The notes under the pieces: model-generated
The model's database searches: none
What the model saw: the letters and a program-made list of their open reading frames with translations, nothing else
Told to the model about the DNA's origin: nothing
Translations under genes and position numbers: made by a program
DNA from: a bacterium
GTDB lineage: Bacteria > Myxococcota_A > Bradymonadia > UBA7976 > UBA1532
Direction of reading: 5' to 3'
Length of the DNA: 64,000 nt
Assembly (NCBI GenBank): GCA_030426085.1
Contig: JAUHYW010000005.1
Span: forward strand, 165,947 to 229,946
Shown: positions 16,555 to 24,965 of the stretch, piece by piece
Position numbering within the stretch: the first letter of the stretch is position 1
Layout: every line of letters starts with the position of its first letter

Positions 16555-17877
16555 ATGAGCACCCCCACCACCGGCAAGGGCGCGGCCCTCAAGCGCAGCC
16601 TGACCCTGCCCGACGTCGTCGCGCTGGGCATCAACGGCGTCATCGGCCAGGGCATCTTCCTGCTGCCCGGCTTCGCCGCCGCGCTGATGGGCCCCGCCTC
16701 GCTGACCGCGCTCGGCCTCGCCGGGCTCCTGTCGTGCCTCATCGCGCTGTGCTTCGCCGAGGTGGGCAGCCACTTCGACAAGACCGGCGGGGCCTACGTC
16801 TACGCCCGGGAGGCCTTCGGCGAGTTCGTCGGCTTCGAGGTCGGCTGGCTGACCTGCTGCGTGGCGGTCATCGCCTGGGCCGCGCTGGCCAACGGCTTCA
16901 CCGAGGTGCTGGCCCACTTCGTGCCCGCGGTCGCCGAGCCCACCACCCAGAAGGTCGTCGCCGTCAGCCTGATGACCGTGTTGATGGGGGTCAACCTGTT
17001 CGGCGCCCGCATCGGGGCCTCGGTCTCGACCTTCTTCTCGGTGGCCAAGCTCATCCCCCTGATCCTGTTCATCGGGGTCGGCGCCTTCCACTTGCAGGGG
17101 GCGCTGTTCGAGCCCTTCGCCCCCCAGGGCTACGGCTCGCTGGCGGACGCCACGCTCGTGCTGCTCTACGCCTACGTCGGCTTCGAGACGCTGGTGGTGC
17201 CCGCCGGCGAGATGAAGGACCCCCAGAAGAACGTGCCCATCGCGCTGATGACGGTGATGGCGGTGGTGACGGTGGTCTACATGGCGGTGCTCACCGTCAG
17301 CATCGGCACCCTGCCCGAGCTGGCCGGGCACCAGAACCCGGTCGCCGCCGCCTCGGGCAACGTGCTCGGCGCGGTGGGCGGCACCATCGTCGCCGCCGGC
17401 ATCTGCGTCTCGGTCTTCGGCACCAACGCCGGCTCGGCGCTGGTCAGCCCCCGGCGGTTCTACGCGCTCGCCGAGCGGGGCGACCTGCCGAAGATCTTCG
17501 CCCGCATCGACCCCGACAGCGGCTCCCCCCGCCCGGCCATCGTGCTCACCTGGGCCCTGGCGGTGGTCCTGGCGCTGACCGGCAGCTTCAAGGAGCTGGC
17601 GGTGCTCGGCGTCGTCGCCCGCTTCCTGCAGTACATCCCCACCTGCCTGGCGGCGATCGTCTTCCGCCACCGCTACCGGAATCAGCCCCGCCACGGCTTC
17701 ACCCTGCCCTTCGGCCCGGTGATCCCGCTGGCCACCATCGCGCTGTGCGTCTGGCTGCTCGTCGAGAGCTACGCCAGCAACCCCGAGCGCCTGCACTGGG
17801 GCGGGCTGGCGGTGCTGATCGGGGTGCCGCTGTACGCCCTGTCCCGATGGAACCGCCGGCGGGCTGCAGCCGGCTGA
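16555..17877 (+). CDS. APC-family amino acid/polyamine permease
   Basis: Inner-membrane secondary transporter of 440 aa with about 12 hydrophobic helices. The first helix contains the substrate/ion-binding signature GINGVIGQGIFLLPG, followed by EVGSHFDKTGGAYVYAREAFG, both typical of the APC superfamily. Helix 6 has YAYVGFETLVVPAGEMKDP and helix 8 GTNAGSALVSPRRFYALA. Start ATG 16555. It is divergent from the Cys-rich pair and its stop is 1 bp from the stop of the convergent TOPRIM-like gene. Substrate unknown; possibly a basic amino acid or a broad-range transporter. Confidence 0.9.
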   Translation: MSTPTTGKGAALKRSLTLPDVVALGINGVIGQGIFLLPGFAAALMGPASLTALGLAGLLSCLIALCFAEVGSHFDKTGGAYVYAREAFGEFVGFEVGWLTCCVAVIAWAALANGFTEVLAHFVPAVAEPTTQKVVAVSLMTVLMGVNLFGARIGASVSTFFSVAKLIPLILFIGVGAFHLQGALFEPFAPQGYGSLADATLVLLYAYVGFETLVVPAGEMKDPQKNVPIALMTVMAVVTVVYMAVLTVSIGTLPELAGHQNPVAAASGNVLGAVGGTIVAAGICVSVFGTNAGSALVSPRRFYALAERGDLPKIFARIDPDSGSPRPAIVLTWALAVVLALTGSFKELAVLGVVARFLQYIPTCLAAIVFRHRYRNQPRHGFTLPFGPVIPLATIALCVWLLVESYASNPERLHWGGLAVLIGVPLYALSRWNRRRAAAG

Positions 17878-17878
17878 G

Positions 17879-18601
17879 TCACGTCGGTTCGCGCCAGGTC
17901 GCCGTCAGCGCCTCGCCCAGATCGGGGTCGTGCAGCAAGCCGAGGACCGCGTCGTGGAACGAGCGCTCGGCGTCGAAGACCGCCGCGCTCGGATAGCCCC
18001 GGGTGAGCGTCGCGTTATGGGTGTCGCCCAGACAGCAGGCGGCCTTCGGCTTGTCGATCTCGTCCAGTCGGGTCCGATCGGCGGCCCATGCTTCGAAACG
18101 GGCGATGTGCGCGCCCTCGTGGTGGCGCCCGCACAGCCGGATCGCGGCGGCGGTGTTCTGATAGAGCCACGCCTCGATGCTGTAGAACGGCATCAGCAGA
18201 TGCAGGTGCCCGAGCAGGGCGTCGGCCGAGTCGGGCCGCATCATCCGGAGCATCGCCCGGACCGATCGCCTCAACCGGGTCTCGTAGAGCGCGCGGTTCT
18301 CGCTGCGGTCCCGCTCGGACCACGGCCGATCGCCGTCGATGTGCACGAAGACGAAGTGCCCCTTGAGCAGCTCGGCGGCGATGGTGCGCACCAGCAGAAC
18401 CCGCTGGTGCTGATCCCGGCTCTTCCACCCGGTCCCACTCATGCGGCGCCGGATCGGGCCGTCGGGTGGCTCGAGGCGCACCCGCCGGGGGCCGTGGGTC
18501 ACCGCGCCCGGCTCGACGAGCCGCAGCATGCACCCCAAGAGCCCGCGGATCGTCTCGTGGGCCTGCTTTCCGCTGTCTTCGGTGAGGACCAGCGCCCGCA
18601 T
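17879..18601 (-). CDS. TOPRIM-like protein (DUF4276/RloB-type), partner of ATPase
   Basis: 240 aa, not assignable to a characterised enzyme. The features fit a TOPRIM nuclease fold: an acidic residue after the first strand (LVLTED, Glu8), a later strand ending in DGD (VFVHIDGD, Asp89 and Asp91), and a SIEAWLY motif (141-147) like that of DUF4276/RloB-family proteins. ATG 18601 overlaps the ATPase stop by one base (TGATG), so the pair is co-translated. ATPase plus TOPRIM-type effector pairs occur in anti-phage systems such as PARIS and in OLD-like nucleases. The defence role is inferred from this architecture only. Confidence 0.6.
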   Translation of the reverse strand: MRALVLTEDSGKQAHETIRGLLGCMLRLVEPGAVTHGPRRVRLEPPDGPIRRRMSGTGWKSRDQHQRVLLVRTIAAELLKGHFVFVHIDGDRPWSERDRSENRALYETRLRRSVRAMLRMMRPDSADALLGHLHLLMPFYSIEAWLYQNTAAAIRLCGRHHEGAHIARFEAWAADRTRLDEIDKPKAACCLGDTHNATLTRGYPSAAVFDAERSFHDAVLGLLHDPDLGEALTATWREPT

Positions 18602-19773
18602 CACCACAGATCGTAGCGCCGCAGGATCTCGCTGGTGTACTGGATGCCGACCTCCTGAGAGGCGAATACATCCTCGGCCTGCTCGGGGCGCATCGCCCGC
18701 CAGGCGAACTGCCCGCCCTCCACGGTGCACAGCACGAACGATCGGCGCACCGCCTCGGGGCTCTCGAACCGCGGCAGGTGATCGAGCAGGAGCGGGTTCT
18801 GGCTGGCGGCGAAGCTCTGGCGCTGCGCCAGCGCGTCGACGACCCATCGGATCCAGTCGTGGTGCAGGCCATTGACGACCTCGTCGACGATCGCGATGTC
18901 GTCGACCGCGGCGAAGTACCACGCCAGGGCCAGCATGCGCTTCTGGCCGAAGCTCAGATAAGGATCGGTCAGGCGGGTGCCGTCGGAGAACGTGAAGGTG
19001 AACTCGGGCGGGTCGAAGTCGGTCCGCGCGAACCCGTTGCCGTCTCTCGCCGTGCGCCGGCCGACCCGAAGGCGGCACTCCGCGCGCTTCGAGCCGAAGA
19101 GGGCGCCGAGCGCCTCGAGCCAGCCGGTGTCCTCCGAGTCGACCACCGCGTAGTCGGCGCCCGATGGCAGGCTCTTCGAGGCCCGGGCGATGGCGGACGG
19201 GAGCTCGATCGCGCTCTCCTGCCCCCGGTCGATCCGCTCGTCGACCACCCGATCGAGCTGGACCATGCGCCATGGCGGCGCACCGCCGCCCTTCAGGCGG
19301 TGATATGGGTCGAAGCCTTCGCCGAAGCGCACCGCCCCCCGCCCGGCCGTGGGGAAGATCGTCGCTCTGCCTCTCCCTCGGTGCACGGTCGGCGGGAAGC
19401 GCTCGGAGAACGGCGACGTCGGCGACCGGCGATCAACGGCGTCCGGACCGCTGATCTCGGCGCCGTCGGGGCCGGCCTTCAGCGTGATCGGCTCGGCGCG
19501 GATGGTGTAGGCCCAATCATCCCGCCCGTCGTGCCGCACTTCGAAAGTCGTCGGCTCGCCGTCCGCCCGCCCTCGGCCGGCCCAGCGCAGGTGAAAGGGC
19601 TCTTGCTGCAGCGGCGTGAGATCGCCTCGGCAGAGCATCGAGATCAGATCGAGCAGCGTGGTCTTGCCGGTCCCGTTCTTGCCCAGCAACACGTTGAAGC
19701 CGTCGTCGAACTCGAGCCGGGTGCCCGGGTGCACGTTGCGGTAGCGCTCGATCTCCAGCCACCCGAGCTTCAT
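18601..19773 (-). CDS. AAA15/SMC-like ATPase, first gene of a two-gene module
   Basis: 390 aa. It has an ABC/SMC-type ATPase layout: MKLGWLEIERYRNV start, Walker A GKNGTGKT (31-38), an inserted domain (about 60-260), signature YLSFGQKR (272-279), and Walker B IAIVDEV with Asp297-Glu298. Where related AAA15/21 ATPases usually have a THSP switch His, this one reads ASQNPLLLD (Gln325). Strong GGAGGG ribosome site before ATG 19773. The downstream TOPRIM-like gene overlaps by one base. Flanking genes are ordinary envelope and transport genes, so the pair looks like a small accessory insertion, but no repeats or integrase mark its borders. Confidence 0.75.
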   Translation of the reverse strand: MKLGWLEIERYRNVHPGTRLEFDDGFNVLLGKNGTGKTTLLDLISMLCRGDLTPLQQEPFHLRWAGRGRADGEPTTFEVRHDGRDDWAYTIRAEPITLKAGPDGAEISGPDAVDRRSPTSPFSERFPPTVHRGRGRATIFPTAGRGAVRFGEGFDPYHRLKGGGAPPWRMVQLDRVVDERIDRGQESAIELPSAIARASKSLPSGADYAVVDSEDTGWLEALGALFGSKRAECRLRVGRRTARDGNGFARTDFDPPEFTFTFSDGTRLTDPYLSFGQKRMLALAWYFAAVDDIAIVDEVVNGLHHDWIRWVVDALAQRQSFAASQNPLLLDHLPRFESPEAVRRSFVLCTVEGGQFAWRAMRPEQAEDVFASQEVGIQYTSEILRRYDLW

Positions 19774-19822
19774 CGACCCTCCACATCCGCCGCGCAGCAT
19801 AGCCCCTCCGCGGCGGGGGCGG

Positions 19823-20791
19823 CTACTCCGGGCGGGTGACGCCCTCGGCGACCCGGGCGAGGGTGGCCGGGTCGCGGGCGACGCTCGAGATGCGGACCTC
19901 GTCGATCGCGCCGGGGAAGGGGCGGTCGCCCAAGAACGTGCGGATGCCGCGGCCGAAGCGCAGGCCCCGGGGGGTGTCTCCCAGGGGGATGGGGTCGAAG
20001 CGCTGCGGCTGCCCGTCGACGTAGAGGACGAGGGCGTTCGAGGCGTCGAGGGTCGCGGCGAGGTGGGTCCAGGTGTCGGCCGGGAAGCGGGCGTCGGTCT
20101 CATGAAAGCGGTCGCTGCGCCAGCCGAAGCCGAGGCGGTAGGCGCCGTCGGACTCGTTGACGAAGATCTCGAAGCCGCCCGTCTCGCCTCCTCGCTGCTG
20201 GAGGTTGCCCAGCACCCCCCGGAACGCCTGCCCCTCGGACGGGATGCGCAGCCACAGCTCGACGGTCATCGGCCCCTCGGCCCGCACGGCGCTGTCGAGG
20301 TCCAGGTTCGGATCGCCCCGCCCGTCGAAGACCGCCGCGCCGCCGAAGACGCCGGCGCCGTCGATGCGGACCCGGTCACCGGAGACGTCGCCCGAGCGGG
20401 TCAGCGGGTCGCTGTCGGGGGGCACGGCGGCTTCGAAGTCGTCGTCGAAGCGCCACAGGGCGATCGTGGCGTCGTCGACGCAGGGGCGCAGCGCGTCGTC
20501 GTAGGCCGGCACCGGGCCGGTCGGCGGGTCGCAGGTCGCTCGGGCGAGGCCCAGCTCCGGGGGTTCGCCGCCGTCGGCCGGGGGTTCGCCGCCGTCGGAC
20601 GGGGGCTCGCCGCCGTCGGGGCCCGCGTCATCGGCGGCCTCCGGCGGCAGGCAGTAGCCTTGCAGGCAGATGCGGTCTTCGTCGCACTCGTCGGCGGTGG
20701 CGCAGCGGCCGCCGAACTCGGCGGTGCAGCCGGCGAGCACGGGGAGGGCGGCGGCGAGGGCGATCGTCAGCGAGAAGGCGCGGTTCACCAT
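19823..20791 (-). CDS. LamG-domain lipoprotein
   Basis: 322-residue predicted lipoprotein (LPVLAGC lipobox near residue 20). A Cys pair segment CATADECDEDRICLQGYC is followed by a Gly/Pro/Asp linker with GGEPP repeats. Then comes a laminin-G/concanavalin-like jelly roll (about 110-315): FDGRGDPNLDL, MTVELWLRIPSEGQ, WTHLAATLDASNALVLYVDGQ and GAIDEVRISSVAR. It probably binds carbohydrate or protein at the cell surface. Start ATG 20791 overlaps the end of the upstream TPR gene by 7 bp, so the two are likely one operon. Confidence 0.8.
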   Translation of the reverse strand: MVNRAFSLTIALAAALPVLAGCTAEFGGRCATADECDEDRICLQGYCLPPEAADDAGPDGGEPPSDGGEPPADGGEPPELGLARATCDPPTGPVPAYDDALRPCVDDATIALWRFDDDFEAAVPPDSDPLTRSGDVSGDRVRIDGAGVFGGAAVFDGRGDPNLDLDSAVRAEGPMTVELWLRIPSEGQAFRGVLGNLQQRGGETGGFEIFVNESDGAYRLGFGWRSDRFHETDARFPADTWTHLAATLDASNALVLYVDGQPQRFDPIPLGDTPRGLRFGRGIRTFLGDRPFPGAIDEVRISSVARDPATLARVAEGVTRPE

Positions 20792-21495
20792 CGGGTGCTC
20801 CACTGCAGCATCAGCCCCGACGGCTTCGGGCCGTCGGGCACCGTACCGGCCGAGATGGGCGCGGCGTCCGGCTCGAGGGCCCACAGCACGCCGCCGGCGG
20901 CCAGCAGCAGGCCCCCGGTGATCCAGCCCACGTTGGCGGTGATCGCCGCGCTGCTGCCGGCGTCTTCGGCCCGCTGCTTCTCCTTGACCGAGTCGGCGGT
21001 CACGAAGTCGTCCCGGGCGCTCTCGAGGTTCACCGCGCCGATGATGCCCACCACCAGCATCGCCGCGCCGACCCCCAGGGCCCCGTAGGCGAACGGGCGC
21101 AGCGAGGTCGGCTCGGGGGGCACGTCGGTGGCGGTCAGCGCCCGCTGGTCGCCGTCTTCGACGTTCTCCAGGATGGCCCGCATGATGCGGATGCGGCGCT
21201 CGACGTCGGCCCGGTCGCGGGCGTCGGGGGAGGCCTCGAGGTAGCCCTCGTAGCGGGCGATGGAGGCCGCCGGGCGCCCCAGCTCCTCGTTGGCCCGGGC
21301 CATGTTGTAGAGCAGGATCGGGGACGGGTCGAGCGCGTAGGCCGCCTCGAAGCGGTCGAGCGCGGTCTGGTAGTCGGCGCTCTTGAACGCGGCCACCCCC
21401 TCCCCATAGATCGCCTGGGCCTTCTCGGCGTCGGCCGGGGTCGCGGCGAGGGCCGGGGTCGCGATCAGCGCGCTGAGGAGCAGGTGGGGGCGCAT
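20785..21495 (-). CDS. Exported TPR protein with C-terminal membrane helices
   Basis: 236 aa. A signal peptide (ALAATPA, about 1-21) is followed by two or three TPR-like repeats (AQAIYGEGVAAFKSADYQTALDRFEAAY and LLYNMARANEELGRPAASIARYEGYL) and two hydrophobic segments (about 135-155 and 185-207). Probably periplasmic with membrane anchoring; a protein-interaction role is inferred. It overlaps the LamG lipoprotein start by 7 bp. About 100 bp without recognisable features separates it from the upstream gene. Confidence 0.7.
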   Translation of the reverse strand: MRPHLLLSALIATPALAATPADAEKAQAIYGEGVAAFKSADYQTALDRFEAAYALDPSPILLYNMARANEELGRPAASIARYEGYLEASPDARDRADVERRIRIMRAILENVEDGDQRALTATDVPPEPTSLRPFAYGALGVGAAMLVVGIIGAVNLESARDDFVTADSVKEKQRAEDAGSSAAITANVGWITGGLLLAAGGVLWALEPDAAPISAGTVPDGPKPSGLMLQWSTRW

Positions 21496-21595
21496 GGTCT
21501 CCGATTCGGTGGTCGGTGGGCGGTCATCGTGGCAGTGATGCCGGGTCGGGGCAAGCCGATGCCCGGAGATGAAATCCCCGTGTCACGGCGCGCGG

Positions 21596-22177
21596 TCAGA
21601 ATACGCCGGCGACCCCCGCACCGCCGGGGGTCAGCATCAGCCGCAGAGTCTCGCCGTGCTGCGCCTCGAGCCCGTACAGGCCCAGGTCGAAGGCCAGCAG
21701 GAAGGCGCCCTGGATCAGGATCGCCTGCCCGAAGCCCTCCAGCCGGGGGTCGGACTTGCGCAGCCCGCGCTCCCACAGCCAGGCGCCGAGGGTCAGGTAG
21801 CCCACGTCGAGGCCGGCGTTGAACAGCAGGATGCGCTCGATGCCGAGCTGGGCGGCGAGGCTCTCGGCCGGGCCGAGCGTGGCCGCGGCGGCGGGGTCGT
21901 TGTTGTAGAGGCTGAGGCCGGCCAGCCCCAGGTCGACGAGGCCCCAGCCGGCGGTCATCAGGTGGAAGCCGCGCCACCGGGCGTCGTCGGCGATCGCGTA
22001 GCCGATCGCCCCGGCGGCGACGCTGGCCGCGCCCCAGCCGCCGAGCACGTACATGCCGTCGCGGGTCAGCTCGATGCGCTCGGTGTTCCACGCGGCGAGG
22101 GCCGCCGGGTCGAGGCCGTCGACGGCCGGGGCCGGGGTGAGCAGGGCGAACAGGGCGAGGGTGAGCAGGGCGTGCAT
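21596..22177 (-). CDS. Hypothetical membrane protein (DUF6992-like)
   Basis: 193 aa with an N-terminal signal-like helix and about four further hydrophobic segments. The region RIELTRDGMYVLGGWGAAS ... FHLMTAGWGLVDL resembles DUF6992, a family of small membrane proteins of unknown function; this is from memory. GTG/ATG choice: ATG 22177. The gene sits in a leftward series with the SPFH genes, 37 bp downstream of the next gene. No function can be given. Confidence 0.6.
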   Translation of the reverse strand: MHALLTLALFALLTPAPAVDGLDPAALAAWNTERIELTRDGMYVLGGWGAASVAAGAIGYAIADDARWRGFHLMTAGWGLVDLGLAGLSLYNNDPAAAATLGPAESLAAQLGIERILLFNAGLDVGYLTLGAWLWERGLRKSDPRLEGFGQAILIQGAFLLAFDLGLYGLEAQHGETLRLMLTPGGAGVAGVF

Positions 22178-22214
22178 GGGCGAGGGATGCGCGAGCGGCG
22201 GCCGAGGTGACGCG

Positions 22215-22667
22215 TCAGCCGTCCAGCTCGCGGCGGGCGGCGAGGGTGCGGCGCAGGTCGGTGGCCCGGTCGCCGAGCCGGGCCCGCAGGCGGTCGAGCT
22301 CGGCGCCGGCCTCGGCGTGGGTCTCGTCCCTGATCTGGCGCCGCATGGCGTCCAGCTCGTCGAGCGCGGTGGCCTCGGTCTCGCTCGGCCCGCCGCCGGT
22401 CGCGTCCCGGGCCCGGGCCAGCTTCACCAGGGTGGCGACGACCCCGTCCACCTCGCGCATGACCGGGTCGAACTTCGCCGGCGGGGCGTCGATGAGCAGC
22501 GTCGCGATGGCGGTGCGCAGCTCGAGCGCCCGCTGCACGTCCGGGTGGCGCCCGGCGACGCTGCGCCAGATGTAGGGCATGCGCAGCCGCCGGGGCCCGC
22601 GCACCTTCTGCACCGCGGCGTAGGTCGCCAGCGCCAGCGCGAGCAGGATCAGGATGCGGATCAACAT
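22215..22667 (-). CDS. Hypothetical protein, membrane anchor plus helical region
   Basis: 150 aa. One N-terminal hydrophobic helix (about 1-18) and a long charged helical remainder (about 45-145) with likely coiled coil (TALDELDAMRRQIRDE). It is not recognised. It lies 28 bp downstream of the SPFH gene pair on the same strand, so it may belong to their operon and act at the membrane. The ribosome site is weak. Confidence 0.55.
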   Translation of the reverse strand: MLIRILILLALALATYAAVQKVRGPRRLRMPYIWRSVAGRHPDVQRALELRTAIATLLIDAPPAKFDPVMREVDGVVATLVKLARARDATGGGPSETEATALDELDAMRRQIRDETHAEAGAELDRLRARLGDRATDLRRTLAARRELDG

Positions 22668-22695
22668 GCGGGTGGGCCCTCCCCCGGTCTCCGGC

Positions 22696-23778
22696 TCAGC
22701 GCCCCGAGCCGGCGAGGAACATCTCCCGCCAGGCGCTCATCGAGGCGAACTCCCGCAGGAAGCGCGGGTCGCGGCTGTTGAGCCGCACGTCGCCCAGCTT
22801 GAAGTTGCGGGCGGCGATGATCGCGCTGTAGGTCCGCCCGGCGGGGGTCGACAGCGCCTCGGCCTTGAGCCGCTCGCCGAGCGCCTCGGCCTTGGTCTCG
22901 GCCAGGTCGCCCTCGGCCCGCAGCTCGGCGCAGCGGGCGTTGGCCTCGGCCCGCTTGCCCTTGTCGTAGGTCAGCGCCTCGGCCTCGATCTCGGCGATGC
23001 GCACGGTGGTGCCGGCCTGGGCGGTCTCGATGCGCTGCTGCCACTCCTCGCTCTTGATGCGCACGTCCTTGTCGATGCTCTTCTGCTGGGTCTCGGTCTC
23101 CTGCTTGGCCGCCGACTCCTCCTGCTTGGCTTTGTCGAGCTGGGCCTGCACCGAGTAGAGCTGCTTGGCCTGCAAGCGCTCCTCGTAGGCCTCCTGGAAC
23201 CGGATGCGGCGCAGCACGACGCCGTAGTCCGGCACCCGGACGTGGTACTGGGCCAGCTTGCCGTTGAGCGGCTCGATGGCCGCCGCGGCGATCTTCTCCC
23301 GCTGGTCGGGGTTCTGGATGTCCTGGTTGGTCAGCGCCCCGAGGTGCTCGAGCAGGAAGCCCCGGCTGACCGAGTAGACCTTGTCCGGGTAGGACGAGCC
23401 GAAGCCCTCCTCGATGATGCGGTAGGCCTCGCCCTCCACGATCTCGTACACCACCGTCGCCTCGACGGTGATGATGTTGTCCCCGCTGGTGCGCAGCTCG
23501 AGCGCCGGGGCCCGGGTGCCGCCGACGGTCCCGGGGGGCACCGCGCCGTCGGTGCCCTCGGCGAACTCGAGGTAGTGCAGCGAGCGGGGCAGCCGGTAGG
23601 TGGTGTGGAACAGGGGCAGCTCGACGTGGTGCCCCTGGAGCATGTCCTCGGCCTCGACCCCGCCGAGCACGCTGCGGCGCACGCCGATCTCGTCCGGCTC
23701 GACGTAGGTGGTGGAGAACGCGAGGAACAGCCAGCCGAGCAGGATGACGGCGCTGACGATCTGGATGGCGCGCTTCAT
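22696..23778 (-). CDS. SPFH/band 7 membrane protein (HflC-like)
   Basis: 360 aa. An N-terminal membrane helix (about 5-25) precedes an SPFH domain (about 28-215: VEPDEIGVRRSVLGG, ELRTSGDNIITVEATVVYEIV). A long Lys/Glu/Gln-rich coiled coil follows (about 210-310). This layout is that of prohibitin/HflK-HflC/stomatin scaffolds, which form large membrane rings. It is the second of two adjacent SPFH genes separated by 4 bp, as for hflK-hflC, but neither is close enough to name. GGGGGAG ribosome site. Confidence 0.8.
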   Translation of the reverse strand: MKRAIQIVSAVILLGWLFLAFSTTYVEPDEIGVRRSVLGGVEAEDMLQGHHVELPLFHTTYRLPRSLHYLEFAEGTDGAVPPGTVGGTRAPALELRTSGDNIITVEATVVYEIVEGEAYRIIEEGFGSSYPDKVYSVSRGFLLEHLGALTNQDIQNPDQREKIAAAAIEPLNGKLAQYHVRVPDYGVVLRRIRFQEAYEERLQAKQLYSVQAQLDKAKQEESAAKQETETQQKSIDKDVRIKSEEWQQRIETAQAGTTVRIAEIEAEALTYDKGKRAEANARCAELRAEGDLAETKAEALGERLKAEALSTPAGRTYSAIIAARNFKLGDVRLNSRDPRFLREFASMSAWREMFLAGSGR

Positions 23779-23782
23779 GGCT

Positions 23783-24907
23783 TCACTCCCCCGCCTTGCG
23801 CTCGACGTAGCGCAGGTCGATCGGGCTGGTCGGCTGGATGTAGGGCGAGGCGCTGATGCGCTCGAGCTGGGGGAAGACGTGCTGGGCGACCTCGAGGTTG
23901 AGCACGTCGGCCCCCCGGTTGCCCACCGCGGCGATCTTCGCCGCGAGGCCCTCGGCCGCCTTGCGGTAGGCGATCTCGTTGGCCTGGGCCAGCCGCACCT
24001 TCTCGTCGCGGTAGGCGGTGCACTGCGCCATGGTGTCGATGGCGTACTTGTCGGCGTCGCGGCGCACGGCGATGGCGGTGTTCTCGGCCGCCCGCCGCTC
24101 GCCCTCGAGCCGGGCGACGAGCCCCTGATACTCGGCGTTCTTCGACTGCTCGACGTCCTGCACCAGCCGCTGGGCCTGGGCGGTCAGCCGGTTGCGCTTC
24201 TCCTTTTGGACCTGCACCTCCTGCTCGGCGGTCTGCCGCTCCTCGATGGCGGTCTCGACCTTCTGCTGGAAGCGCGGCTTGGGGGTGATGATCTGGGTGA
24301 CCTGGATGCCGAGCGGGTTGAGCCGGTCGTTGAGCTTCTGCTTGGCGAGCGCGGTGGCCTTGCCGTAGGTGCTCGGCTTGGCCACCTCGAGGAAGCTGTA
24401 GCGCCCGAACTCGTTGCGCAGGATCTCGCGGCTGTGCACCGCGAGCGCCCGCTGCTTGTAGCCGTCGTCGCGCCCGTTCTTCTGGATGACCACGTCGGCC
24501 GAGTCGGGCATCACCTGGTAGTGGATCTCCATGCGCTCGAAGTAGAAGTTCGAGCCGTCGTTGGCCCGCACGGTGAGCAGCGAGACGCTGTTGGGGTTGC
24601 CCGACTCGCCCCGGCCCTCCATGACCATCACCTGGGGCTGCACCCCCAGGATCTCGACCCGCTGGAAGAACGGGATGTAGGTCAGCGTGCCCTGATCGCG
24701 CACCACCTTGGCGTCGGGCCCGAAGACCCCGACCCCGGTGGTGTTGTAGACCACCGCCGCCTCGCCCGGCTCGACCTCGACGAAGCCGAACGAGCCGCTG
24801 AAGATGCTGCTGAGCACGAGCAGCAGGGCGAGCCCCGGCAGCAGCCAGCGGGTGCTCTTGAGCGACTGCAATCGCTCGACGAGCTTCTCGATCTTCGGAT
24901 TGGCCAT
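23783..24907 (-). CDS. SPFH/band 7 membrane protein (HflK-like)
   Basis: 374 aa. Cytoplasmic N terminus (KIEKLVERLQSLK), a membrane helix (about 21-38), then an SPFH domain (FVEVEPGEAAVVYNTTG, SVSLLTVRANDGSNFYFERMEI) and a coiled coil rich in Gln/Glu/Arg (about 225-330). It probably forms a hetero-oligomeric membrane scaffold with the next gene's product. GGGAGGGGG ribosome site. It follows the CHAT/STAND gene by 58 bp on the same strand and might be co-transcribed with it; no protease such as FtsH is nearby. Confidence 0.8.
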   Translation of the reverse strand: MANPKIEKLVERLQSLKSTRWLLPGLALLLVLSSIFSGSFGFVEVEPGEAAVVYNTTGVGVFGPDAKVVRDQGTLTYIPFFQRVEILGVQPQVMVMEGRGESGNPNSVSLLTVRANDGSNFYFERMEIHYQVMPDSADVVIQKNGRDDGYKQRALAVHSREILRNEFGRYSFLEVAKPSTYGKATALAKQKLNDRLNPLGIQVTQIITPKPRFQQKVETAIEERQTAEQEVQVQKEKRNRLTAQAQRLVQDVEQSKNAEYQGLVARLEGERRAAENTAIAVRRDADKYAIDTMAQCTAYRDEKVRLAQANEIAYRKAAEGLAAKIAAVGNRGADVLNLEVAQHVFPQLERISASPYIQPTSPIDLRYVERKAGE

Positions 24908-24965
24908 GGCGTCCCCCTCCCAGGTGGAGATCCCGTCATAGCGCGGCGGCGGCCATCGCGCGAGG

